Of a stretch of DNA of 64,000 bases, positions 38,453-46,013 are shown piece by piece (the stretch's first letter is position 1; each line of letters begins with the position of its first letter). The notes beneath the pieces were generated by a model. That model did not search any database, had not been told where the DNA came from, and saw only the letters and a program-made list of their open reading frames with translations. The stretch comes from Planctomycetota bacterium (GTDB lineage: Bacteria > Planctomycetota > B15-G4 > JADJEK01). The stretch is taken from the NCBI GenBank assembly GCA_016709145.1, contig JADJEK010000004.1, forward strand, positions 305,507-369,506, given 5' to 3'. A program made the translations under genes and the position numbers.

Positions 38453-38977
38453 TCATTCGAGGGCTGCGCGCGCGCGCAGCCAGTAACCCTCGGTGATCAC
38501 TCGGTCCTTGCGCGTCGCGGTGACCTTGACGCGCACCATGTCCGTGTCGACCGCGGGAAGCAGCGTGGTCGGATCGACCTCGGTGACGCTCACGGTGATC
38601 GTCCACGTGCCGTAGTCCGCTTGGACGCCGCGATCCTTGTTCAACGGGGGCGAGTAGGTGCTGCGGTAGAAGTCGTCGAGGTCGTCGTAGGTCGCGAGAG
38701 TCTCGCCGGGCTCGGGCCCGAACGTCGTGCCGCCCGGTTCGCGGAACGGCAGCGGTGCGAGGATCTCTTCCATCGTCTTGACCAACGCATCGCCGACGAC
38801 GGCTTCGTCGGCTCCCGTGGTCAGTTCGTTGACGCTCTCGACCCAGTACGCGGTCGCCGTGGCCGCCAGTGCGAGGACGAGCGTCGCGAGCAAGATCTCC
38901 ACGAACGTGAAGATGCCGCGCTCGCGGGCGTGGCGCCCCGCCCTCGCTCCGTTCGACACGGAACCGCGCTCCGTCAC
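38453..38977 (-). CDS. GspI/PilV-like minor pseudopilin
   Basis: 174 residues from a GTG overlapping the major pilin stop. The prepilin signal RERG-IFTFVEILLATLVLALAATATAYW places Glu at +6 rather than +5 if cut after Gly, so the cut may occur one residue later. The segment ATATAYWVESVNELTTGADEAVVGDALVKTMEEI resembles GspI/PilV. Beta-rich C-terminal part ending in RKDRVITEGYWLRARA. A minor subunit of the pseudopilus. Confidence 0.8.
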   Translation of the reverse strand: MTERGSVSNGARAGRHARERGIFTFVEILLATLVLALAATATAYWVESVNELTTGADEAVVGDALVKTMEEILAPLPFREPGGTTFGPEPGETLATYDDLDDFYRSTYSPPLNKDRGVQADYGTWTITVSVTEVDPTTLLPAVDTDMVRVKVTATRKDRVITEGYWLRARAALE

Positions 38978-39489
38978 ATTCCGAACACGGACTTGCCGTC
39001 ACTCGTGGTGGCCGACGAGTCGCACTTCAACTCTCCGGTCAGGGGCTTGTAGATCCAGCCGTGCGAGTCGTCACCCGACGTCGGCATCGCGGCGGCGTCG
39101 GCGATGATCTGGATCGTCGACAGGCTGTTGAACGGGTTGGCCGGGATGCCGGTCTTCAGGTACGGACCGAACGGGTAGCCGGAGGTGCCGAGCGCAGCCG
39201 CCGTGCCGTCCTTCTTGGTGACCTTCGACAGTTGGTCGAGGAACAGCGCTTCGGTCGGAGTGCCGCCGCCGACCGGATAACCGGGAAAGGTGTCGTTGTG
39301 CTGGACCTTGTAGAGGTCGATCGAACTGCGAATCGCGGCGAGGTTCTGCTGGACGGCCGACGACTTCGCGTCTTCCGTCGACGAGTTGAACGCCGGCAGC
39401 ACGATGCCCGCGAGGATGCCGAGAACGACCACGACGATGAGCAACTCGACGAGCGTGAAGCCCTTGGTGAGGAGCGAACGATGACGCAC
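38974..39489 (-). CDS. gspG: major pseudopilin GspG
   Basis: 171 residues from a GTG with GGAGG 8 bases upstream. Canonical cleavage site LLTKG-FTLVELLIVVVVLGILAGIVLPAF with Glu+5, the long N-terminal helix (SAVQQNLAAIRSSIDLYKVQHNDTFPG) and a C-terminal end HGWIYKPLTGELKCDSSATT of the GspG type seen in Planctomycetes-like genomes. First gene of the minus-strand secretion/pilus block; it should be the most abundant subunit. The longer upstream frame carries no homology. Confidence 0.93.
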   Translation of the reverse strand: MRHRSLLTKGFTLVELLIVVVVLGILAGIVLPAFNSSTEDAKSSAVQQNLAAIRSSIDLYKVQHNDTFPGYPVGGGTPTEALFLDQLSKVTKKDGTAAALGTSGYPFGPYLKTGIPANPFNSLSTIQIIADAAAMPTSGDDSHGWIYKPLTGELKCDSSATTSDGKSVFGM

Positions 39490-39544
39490 TGGAAGACCTC
39501 CGTAGGACAGGAGCACGAGACGCTCGCACACGCGACCGGACCCG

Positions 39545-39557
39545 CACTCGACGAGTG
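39545..39557. promoter_or_regulatory. palindrome upstream of major pilin gene
   Basis: CACTCG-A-CGAGTG, 56 bases upstream of the gspG GTG, in the 244-base divergent gap. Too tight a loop for a hairpin; could be an operator. Only weak support. Confidence 0.25.
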
Positions 39558-39720
39558 GGCGAACCACTGGTGTCTTCCCTTCGACGCACGACCCTCGCGA
39601 ACTTGAGCCGAACGTGACGCGAAGTTCGCGGCGGCCGGGAAACTCCCCTGTCGTGCGAGATCGGGTCGAGCGGGCCGTTTTCGCCCCGTCGCAGGCCTGC
39701 CGGAACCTCGAGGGGGGAAC

Positions 39721-39726
39721 TAGGAT
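39721..39726 (+). promoter_or_regulatory. possible -10 element of beta-propeller lipoprotein
   Basis: TAGGAT only 7 bases before the ATG at 39734. If used, the mRNA would be leaderless or nearly so. A G6 run lies just upstream. Confidence 0.25.
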
Positions 39727-39733
39727 TCCGTGG

Positions 39734-40765
39734 ATGCGAAACCGCGTGATCGTCCCGTTCTCGTCCTTGATCGTGGGTTCGGTGCTCGGATGCGCGTCCC
39801 CGAGTTCGGACTTGCCGGAGACGAGCAACGCTGCGGCGCTGCGCGTTCGTTCGACGTTGGATCTCGGTGGTGCGCCAGCGCGGTCGGTCGACGTCCGCGA
39901 CTCGGTCGCTGCGATCGGCTGCGGCCAAGGCGGCCTGTTCCTCGTCGACGTGTCGAAGCCGAGCGAGCCGTCGATCCTCGCGCACGTGCAAGACCTCGAT
40001 GCGTCGGCGGTCGCGTTCGGGACCGATGGACTCGTGGTGGCGAGCGCGGCGCCGGCGTTCGGCGGCTCCCCGCGCTTGCAAGTCGTCGACGTCCTCGACC
40101 CGCGCGCCCCGGTGGTCGGCGCGGCGTTCGCCGCGAACTTCGACGTCGACACGAGACTCAGCACCGAGAGCGGCACGATCGCGGCCGCGCGGCGCCGCGA
40201 TGGACCGCTGGTCACGGATGAACACCGCCTCGAGCTGGCTCAGTTGCGCGCGATCGTCCAGGACGGAGTCGACGATGCCGTCCTGCTGCGGCGCGGCCTG
40301 CTGTTCGTCCACGCGACGACGAAGCGCTGGAGCGGCGAGGGCTCGCATCGCGTCGTGATCGCCCATGCGGATCGCGGCGAGGCGCGCGACACGATTGCGT
40401 TGGCGGCCAGTCCTCCCGACACGTCCGCGCTCGCGCTGGTCGGCGACGATCTGTTGTGCGCCAGTGCCGACCGCGTCGAGGTCGTCACCTCGATCACGAC
40501 GCCCGCGCGACGCCTCGCCAATCCGCTGCCGATCCGCAACGTGCGAGGGATCGCCGTCGACCGCAATGCCGCGCTGTTGCTCGCGGCCGATGGGGGCCAA
40601 CTCGTGTGGGTCGAACCGCAGGCGCTCGGCGATTGGACCGCGCTGGCCGCGATCGGCCTCGACGACGCCGGTCGCGACGTGGCGCTGCGTGGCGACGTCG
40701 CGTTCGTCGCCGCAGGTGACGCCGGCCTCACGGTGGTCGAACTCGTGCGCGAGCCGACTCCATGA
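39734..40765 (+). CDS. LVIVD-repeat beta-propeller lipoprotein
   Basis: 343 residues with a lipoprotein signal (SSLIVGSVLGC). Propeller repeats of LVIVD type: SVDVRDSVAAIGCGQGGLFLVDVSKPSEPSILAHVQD, LQVVDVLDPRAPVVGAAF, and near the end GRDVALRGDVAFVAAGDAGLTVVELVREP. These are cell-surface repeats with no known catalysis. The stop overlaps the next gene's start (ATGA), so the two are co-translated. The upstream frame is open but lacks a signal peptide, so the ATG at 39734 is chosen. Confidence 0.8.
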   Translation: MRNRVIVPFSSLIVGSVLGCASPSSDLPETSNAAALRVRSTLDLGGAPARSVDVRDSVAAIGCGQGGLFLVDVSKPSEPSILAHVQDLDASAVAFGTDGLVVASAAPAFGGSPRLQVVDVLDPRAPVVGAAFAANFDVDTRLSTESGTIAAARRRDGPLVTDEHRLELAQLRAIVQDGVDDAVLLRRGLLFVHATTKRWSGEGSHRVVIAHADRGEARDTIALAASPPDTSALALVGDDLLCASADRVEVVTSITTPARRLANPLPIRNVRGIAVDRNAALLLAADGGQLVWVEPQALGDWTALAAIGLDDAGRDVALRGDVAFVAAGDAGLTVVELVREPTP

Positions 40766-41901
40766 CGCGGATCGCGACGATCGTGCTGGCCGCGATCGCG
40801 GTCGGACTCCGCGTCGTTCCGTTCCTCGGCGCGCTGCGCGGGAATCCGGACGCAGAGACCTCGCTGCTCGCGATGGGCGAGATCGCGGCGTTCGCGCTGG
40901 TCGTGCCGTTCGTGCTGCTGCGAGCCCTCGCGCCGCGCGATGCGACCGAGCGCGTCCTCGTCCTCGCGCTGATCGCGTTCGACCCGCTGTCGATCGCCGC
41001 GGTCTACGGAGCGAGCGCGGCGCCCGCGGTCGGCTCGACGTTCGTGCCTGGAGCCGACGCCGCGATCGGGTCGGCGTTGTGCGCGGCCGTCGCGTGCGTC
41101 GTCCTCGTGTTGCGCGCGCCGTCGGCGCGTGCGCGGCGCATCGGTGTCGGACTCGGCATCCTCGCGGCGTCGGCGGCGGCGCTGTTCGCATTGCGGCACG
41201 CGCCAGGGCCCTGCGACGCGCTGTTCCTGGCTTGGAGTGATTTCGGTCCGAGCGCGTGCGCGCGCCTCTACGCGGTCGTACATCACTCCGGCTACGCGCT
41301 GGTGCCGCTCGCGCTCTGGACGCTCGCGGGTTCGCAACGCCGTCCGTTCCTGGGGGCCGCGGGCGCGGCCGTGCTCGGCGTGGTGCTCGCCGATCGGCTG
41401 ACGTTCTCGCGGTTCGCGGCGTTGTCCGCGTTCGCGCCGGTGCTCGTCGCCGCGGCCGCGCATGCGGTGCTCGAACTGCGTCGCGCGGCCGCGAGTGCGA
41501 GCGAAGGCAACCTGCGAGCGTTCGGGCTCGTGCTCGTGATCCTGGCCGTGAACGCGCCGGTGCTCGCGTCCGATGCGTTGACGCACGGGCCGCGCTTGCC
41601 GCGCGTCGTCGCGCCGTCGACGAGCCCGTTGCCCGTGTTCACCACGGCTCCCGAATCGTTCACGGACACGCGCGCGAAGAACCCTCCGAGCGAGCTTCCC
41701 GCACCGGCCGAACTCGACGCGATCCTCGCGCGTCCGTTCCGCATCCTCTTGCCGATCGTGAACGGTCGCCTCTGGCGCGGTGACGTCGAGCAACTGCGCG
41801 CGGTCGAACGCAAGGCGCTGCCGGCCACCGAGACGCGCGGCCAACGCTTCGACCTCTATCGCTTCGAAGTCCGCGAGTACATCAGCGCGCCGCCGCAGTG
41901 A
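40762..41901 (+). CDS. polytopic membrane protein, unknown function
   Basis: 379 residues with about eight hydrophobic helices in the first 280 residues (TIVLAAIAVGLRVVPFLGAL; IAAFALVVPFVLLRAL; VLVLALIAFDPLSIAAVYG; LFALRHAPG...), followed by an extracytoplasmic C-terminal domain of about 100 residues (STSPLPVFTTAPESFTDTRAKNPPSELPAPAELDAILARPFRILLPIVNGRLWRGDVEQLRAVE). The layout recalls GT-C glycosyltransferases or predicted lipid-linked transferases, but no signature motif is clear. Coupled to the propeller lipoprotein by a 4-base overlap. Confidence 0.65.
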   Translation: MTRIATIVLAAIAVGLRVVPFLGALRGNPDAETSLLAMGEIAAFALVVPFVLLRALAPRDATERVLVLALIAFDPLSIAAVYGASAAPAVGSTFVPGADAAIGSALCAAVACVVLVLRAPSARARRIGVGLGILAASAAALFALRHAPGPCDALFLAWSDFGPSACARLYAVVHHSGYALVPLALWTLAGSQRRPFLGAAGAAVLGVVLADRLTFSRFAALSAFAPVLVAAAAHAVLELRRAAASASEGNLRAFGLVLVILAVNAPVLASDALTHGPRLPRVVAPSTSPLPVFTTAPESFTDTRAKNPPSELPAPAELDAILARPFRILLPIVNGRLWRGDVEQLRAVERKALPATETRGQRFDLYRFEVREYISAPPQ

Positions 41902-41946
41902 GCCATCGAGGGCTCGCGGGACGGAGGGATCCGCGGTCGTCCATCC

Positions 41947-42511
41947 TCAGGCCCGGCTGTCCCAACAGACGTCGGGCCGGCCCTTCTTGAAGTTCTCGAA
42001 GCGCGCGGCGACGAACAACAGATCCGACAGTCGGTTGACGTACGTGATCGTGAAGTTGCCGATCGGCTCGCGATGGCGCAGTTCGACGAGCACGCGTTCG
42101 GCCCGCCGGCAGATCGTGCGCGCGAGATGCCAGCATCGCCGCGCCCGGCGTTCCGCCCGGCAGGATGAAGTTCTCGAGCGGCGCCAACTGATCGGACATC
42201 GCGTCCATGTGGCGCTCGAGCGTGTCGATGTGCCGCTGCTCGATCTGCGGGATCTTGACCGTCTCCTTGTCCTCCTCGGGGTAGCAAAGGTCAGAACCTA
42301 GGTGGAACAGGTCGTTTTGGACCGGCCGCAATGCACGATCGAGTTCGGGATCGAGGCCGGCGGCGAGCGCGCAGCCGATCGCGGCATTCAGCTCGTCGAC
42401 CGTGCCGTACGCCTCGATACGCGGATGATCCTTGGAGACGCGCCGTCCGGACCCGAGTGCGGTGTCCCCGGCGTCTCCGGTTCGGGTGTAGATACGGGTG
42501 AGTTTGGGCAT
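41947..42511 (-). pseudogene. cob(I)alamin adenosyltransferase (PduO type), frameshifted
   Basis: MPKLTRIYTRTGDAGDTALGSGRRVSKDHPRIEAYGTVDELNAAIG and VQNDLFHLGSDL are the ATP- and cobalamin-binding parts of PduO-type adenosyltransferases, which make coenzyme B12. After NFILPGGTPGAAMLA (near 42140) the frame is lost, but one base over it resumes LARTICRRAERVLVELRHREPIGNFTITYVNRLSDLLFVAARFENFKKG to a TGA at 41947. A single extra base in GGCAT accounts for it. Repaired length about 187 residues, normal for the family. Likely an indel error or a very recent inactivation. Confidence 0.9.
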
Positions 42512-42802
42512 GATCGGACCTCGGGCGAACGACGCGCGGAAGATAGCCCGCGCCACCGAGCGTGGGTGCGTCGAAAGCGCATCGCCGCTTCGCTTGACCC
42601 ATGTCGGGGTGCAGGTTAGGTTCCGCCCGACGATCAGGGACGTGCCTTCCTCGCAACCGCGCACGCCTCGTCTTCCTGACAGCCCGAATTCCCTGCGAGA
42701 ACCGCCGGCCCTTGTCGATGGGGCCGAAGGTCTTCGCCGTATCGCCGTCGCCCATTCGGGCGGCGGGCAACGGTCTTCGGCTCACACCATCGGTTTCGCA
42801 CC

Positions 42803-43042
42803 ATGACGCTACGCCCGCTCGCCTCCCTGTCCTCCGTGCTCGGCCGAATCGCGTTCGTCGCCGCCCTCGGTTGCGGCGTCGATCTCGCGACCGGCATGCC
42901 GGTCCATGCCGCGATGACGCAGGACGTCGCGGCAACGCCGCCACAATCGGTCCTCGACCCGTCGACGTTCGCGTTGATCGGCCTCGGCCTGATCGGCTTG
43001 GCGATCTTCCGCCGCCGAGCGCGGGAGTCGGACGAGGGCTGA
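42803..43042 (+). CDS. tiny exported protein with PEP-CTERM-like tail
   Basis: 79 residues. A signal-like N-terminus (LGRIAFVAALGCGVDLATGMPVHA) is followed by only about 15 residues and then DPSTFALIGLGLIGLAIFRRRARES: a PST motif, a hydrophobic helix and an Arg-rich end, as in PEP-CTERM sorting signals, which exosortase cleaves. There is hardly any mature domain. No exosortase gene is in the window. The ribosome site is weak, so the gene is moderately supported; the tail pattern is the main evidence. Confidence 0.6.
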   Translation: MTLRPLASLSSVLGRIAFVAALGCGVDLATGMPVHAAMTQDVAATPPQSVLDPSTFALIGLGLIGLAIFRRRARESDEG

Positions 43043-43126
43043 CTTCGGCGGATCTACCAGCAGCCGATCGGCTTCGATAGGCGGAGCTCGAACTGCCGCA
43101 TTCGACTCAGCGCTCAAAGTCGCCGC

Positions 43127-43156
43127 TTGCATTTGGACTCGAGGGGGGGGTAACTT
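43127..43156 (+). promoter_or_regulatory. promoter with G8 tract in the spacer
   Basis: TTGCAT at 43127-43132 and TAACTT at 43151-43156 are separated by 18 bases, the last eight all G (43143-43150). Loss of one G would give the optimal 17-base spacing. Sits 64 bases before the Cys-rich protein start. Confidence 0.45.
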
Positions 43157-43219
43157 CGCGCCGCCGTCGAGTTCGTCGGCAAGAGGCGCAGATCAACCCC
43201 GGGATAAGGAGAAACGCGC

Positions 43220-43606
43220 ATGATGAAGTTCATTGCCAAGGCAGTAGCATGCGTCATCTTTTTCGGCACATTCGCCGCCAACGCGCTGCCAGTGACTCTG
43301 ACGAAGTTCTGCTTCCCTGTGTATACATACGACCCCTTCACATGCACATGTGGATGCGACTTCTCGATGTGCGGACTTCCTCCCAACGTAAGCGGAGAGA
43401 TCGCGATCTGTCTCACGACAGGCTACGACTGCTCTGGCGATACGATTCTCCCGACGACCTACACGACAAACAGTTCTGGCTGCTTGTCCTTCTTCCTACA
43501 AGGACCGTGCGGCGTCACTTCCCGGACGCTCTGCGCTACTTTCGGAAGCGAAGAGAATGGGACGATGGGTCACGCGTGCGCTGGCCCAGTCGGTTGCGGT
43601 GGGTAG
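43220..43606 (+). CDS. Cys-rich small secreted protein, unknown
   Basis: 128 residues (an ATG 3 bases later is equally possible) with GGAG before the start. Signal peptide (MMKFIAKAVACVIFFGTFAANA), mature part of about 106 residues with 12 cysteines (KFCFPV, FTCTCGCDFSMC, AICLTTGYDC, SSGC, GPC, TLC, HAC, GCGG) and no recognised domain. An even Cys number suggests a disulfide-knotted extracellular protein. Base composition is noticeably more AT-rich than neighbours, hinting at transfer. Followed 16 bases later by a large surface protein with its own ribosome site, so likely one operon. Confidence 0.7.
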   Translation: MMKFIAKAVACVIFFGTFAANALPVTLTKFCFPVYTYDPFTCTCGCDFSMCGLPPNVSGEIAICLTTGYDCSGDTILPTTYTTNSSGCLSFFLQGPCGVTSRTLCATFGSEENGTMGHACAGPVGCGG

Positions 43607-43622
43607 TTCGACCGAGGTCGTG

Positions 43623-45857
43623 ATGCGCAGACTCGTTCGGACGAACGCGCTACTCGGAGTGCTCGGGGCCGCTCTAGCCGCATTGATCTTCGTGTCGATT
43701 GCGGAGTGGGTTGAGCAAAGGATGGACGAGCAAGACCTCCGACCCGCTTCGGAGGCCACGGAATCGGCGGCAGATGTGGAACTCGCGGGTTCGAACCCCG
43801 GAATTCGACTCTCAGCCGCCAGTGATCCCGAGGTAGTCGATTCGACGACGGTAACCACAGTCGCCTTCCGTTGCGTCGTGACGTCCGACGACGGCAGCGA
43901 CCTCGTCGATGCGACCGCTGAATTCGTCGGTCCGTTCGGCGACCCGCCAGCAACTGCCGTTCGCATCGATGCGATTCAGCCAACACCCGATCGGGTCGAG
44001 TTCACGTTCTCCGTGTTTCCGCCGACGTTCAGCCTGCTCGTCGAAAGTCGAGAACGCGTGCCGACTCGATTCTCGGCGACCGAGTTCGCGAATCCGACTC
44101 GGACGGCGGTCGGCGTACTCGAACGACGTCGTGAGTGCACCCTTGAGGGGCGCGTCATCGATTCGAGTGGACGTCCGATCGCTAGCGGAACGGTCACAGC
44201 ACGTGCATTGGGGTCGACGAGCGGTTGGCGTTTTGGAAAGTCGGTTCCATTGGCGCAGAACGGTGCGTTTGGGTTTCGGGATGTTCCCAGTGGGCAACCG
44301 ATCGTCCTCTCCTTCGTCGGTAACCACTTCGTTCACGAGCCGATCCCGATTCGCGCGCTGGATCAGGCGGAAGCTCGACGCGACATCGTGCTGACCGCAT
44401 CGGAAACGACTTCGGTTCGGTGTCTCGTCGTCGACTCGCGCGACAAGACGCCAATCTCCGGAGCTTGGGTGTTTCAGCGTGGCCGGGTGGACACGGGGAA
44501 GTCTGCCGCCTCCGTGGCGAGCTCAATCGCAGCGATAGGGCCGCGTCAGACCGGCGACGACGGCGGAGCGGACGTCGTCGTGATCCGCGGACGCTCGACC
44601 CACGTCGAAGTTCGCTGCCCGGGATACGAGACGGCTTCTACCGTCATCACGGAGCAACTCGCCAACGTGACGGTCGATCTGGTTGCACGCCGAATGATCG
44701 ACGTCGACGTCACGGGGTCCTTTCCATGCGAGATCCCTGGGCCCGCAGTCGCGCATGGCGCTCATCCGATCGCAGCCTCCGGCCTCATCGCGCGACCAGG
44801 TACCGCGATGAACTTCGTCCTGCAGGCGCCCGATGCACCGGATCGTGATCTCGAGTTCGATTGGGTCGTGCCACTGCGGTCCGCTCGCGTCGAAGTCGGG
44901 ACGTTCGATCCTGGCACCACAGTCGCGGTTCGACTGGGTTCACGCGTGCTGGCAACTCGGAGTCTGTACGGGGTCGCCCTCGGCGATCGACTCGCGATCC
45001 AACTGGACGAAGCGAACTTCTGCGCTCGAGGCGCGCTCCGACTACGGCTGGTGTTCGACGACGGCACGCCGTACATCGGAGTCGTGACCATCGAGGGCCG
45101 GATCGTCACGGACCACAGCGCTGTGGTGGAGGAGCGCTCCGGGTCCATCACGCTGACTCCATCCCAAGACGGATCGATCGAACTCACTCGTTTGCCCGAG
45201 GCGAATTACGCCTTCACGGTTTCTGCCGCCGATCGAGGCATCGCGAACCTCGAACGCGAGTTCGTTGCTCAGATCGTCGCAGGAACGACGACACAGCTCC
45301 AAGACATCGAACTCGCGCGCGCGGGCCGCGTCGAGGTACTGACCCAAACCGATGACGATGCCGACGCTCTCGTGTCGATCACCATCGACGACGGAAGCGG
45401 CCGCCGAGTGTCTCATTCGATCGATGGCGTGGCGCCACGACGTCTGTCCGCTGGTGTTCCGTGCGTTCTCTCCGACGTGCCCATCGGCATGATCCGCCTG
45501 GTTGCGCGAGCCGATGGCTACGCCACGGCAATGACGGAGGTGGCGGTCCTACCCGATGACATGGCGCACGCGGGCGTCCGACTGTCACGGGGCCATCCCT
45601 GTGTCCTTCGAATCCCCAGCGTGACCCTCGGGTCGGATCGACATTGGTGGATTCGCTCGCAGTCGGCCGAATCTGCATTCGAGTCCGGCACCCTCGAGGA
45701 ACCGGATCCCACGGGCATCGCGGTCCTCGAGCTTCGACTCGAGGATGGCTCGTACCTGTTCGAGGTCGAAGGTCCACGCGGCGAGAGGATCTCCGAGCCC
45801 TTTACCGTCGCGGGGCCGTCGGAGATCGTCGTCGCGAGTGGATCTGCGGAACGCTGA
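43623..45857 (+). CDS. large surface protein with carboxypeptidase-regulatory-like repeats
   Basis: 744 residues from the ATG at 43623 (GAGG upstream). One N-terminal membrane helix (TNALLGVLGAALAALIFVSIAEWV) and then repeated Ig/carboxypeptidase-regulatory-like units (CTLEGRVIDSSGRPIASGTVTARAL; VRCLVVDSRDKTPISGAWVFQRG; LRLRLVFDDGTPYIGVVTIEGR; VLSDVPIGMIRLVARADGYATAMTEV). No catalytic motif. It is similar in plan to the protein at 1102-2904 but longer and without the coiled-coil tail. Codon use is less extreme than in flanking genes, as for the Cys-rich gene upstream. Confidence 0.8.
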   Translation: MRRLVRTNALLGVLGAALAALIFVSIAEWVEQRMDEQDLRPASEATESAADVELAGSNPGIRLSAASDPEVVDSTTVTTVAFRCVVTSDDGSDLVDATAEFVGPFGDPPATAVRIDAIQPTPDRVEFTFSVFPPTFSLLVESRERVPTRFSATEFANPTRTAVGVLERRRECTLEGRVIDSSGRPIASGTVTARALGSTSGWRFGKSVPLAQNGAFGFRDVPSGQPIVLSFVGNHFVHEPIPIRALDQAEARRDIVLTASETTSVRCLVVDSRDKTPISGAWVFQRGRVDTGKSAASVASSIAAIGPRQTGDDGGADVVVIRGRSTHVEVRCPGYETASTVITEQLANVTVDLVARRMIDVDVTGSFPCEIPGPAVAHGAHPIAASGLIARPGTAMNFVLQAPDAPDRDLEFDWVVPLRSARVEVGTFDPGTTVAVRLGSRVLATRSLYGVALGDRLAIQLDEANFCARGALRLRLVFDDGTPYIGVVTIEGRIVTDHSAVVEERSGSITLTPSQDGSIELTRLPEANYAFTVSAADRGIANLEREFVAQIVAGTTTQLQDIELARAGRVEVLTQTDDDADALVSITIDDGSGRRVSHSIDGVAPRRLSAGVPCVLSDVPIGMIRLVARADGYATAMTEVAVLPDDMAHAGVRLSRGHPCVLRIPSVTLGSDRHWWIRSQSAESAFESGTLEEPDPTGIAVLELRLEDGSYLFEVEGPRGERISEPFTVAGPSEIVVASGSAER

Positions 45858-45877
45858 ATCGACGCGCGCGATTCAGC
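45853..45877. terminator. 9-bp hairpin overlapping the surface-protein stop codon
   Basis: GCTGAATCG pairs with CGATTCAGC around a 7-base loop. It contains the TGA of the preceding gene. CTGAATCG is also the start of the outer stem at 16881, so it may be a collapsed element end. Confidence 0.5.
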
Positions 45878-45888
45878 AACGCGGCAGT

Positions 45889-45923
45889 GAGGCCGAGCGC
45901 GGCACGCGCAGGACATCGATCCC
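45889..45923 (+). repeat. partial copy of the structured element 5' part
   Basis: GAGGCCGAGCG, then GCGCAGG and CGATCCC match the element at 16913-16986 (GAGGCCGAGCG...GCGCAGG...CGATCC) with the P2/P3 core deleted. Confidence 0.4.
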
Positions 45924-45975
45924 ACAGCCACGAGCTGACGCCGGATCGGCGGCGCCCGTCCACAGACCCGACTGC

Positions 45976-45981
45976 TACCAT
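45976..45981 (+). promoter_or_regulatory. possible extended -10 of HEAT/VWA gene
   Basis: TGC then TACCAT followed by CC, 32 bases before the ATG at 46014; same TANNNT-C-C pattern as other plus-strand genes. Confidence 0.35.
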
Positions 45982-46013
45982 CCCACCCTTCGCCGGAACG
46001 AAAGGTGGCTCCG

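Noticed and set aside
39640..39733. Sigma-54 promoter for the pilin operon
   Set aside because: No GG-N10-GC pair with the expected flanks was found in the divergent gap.
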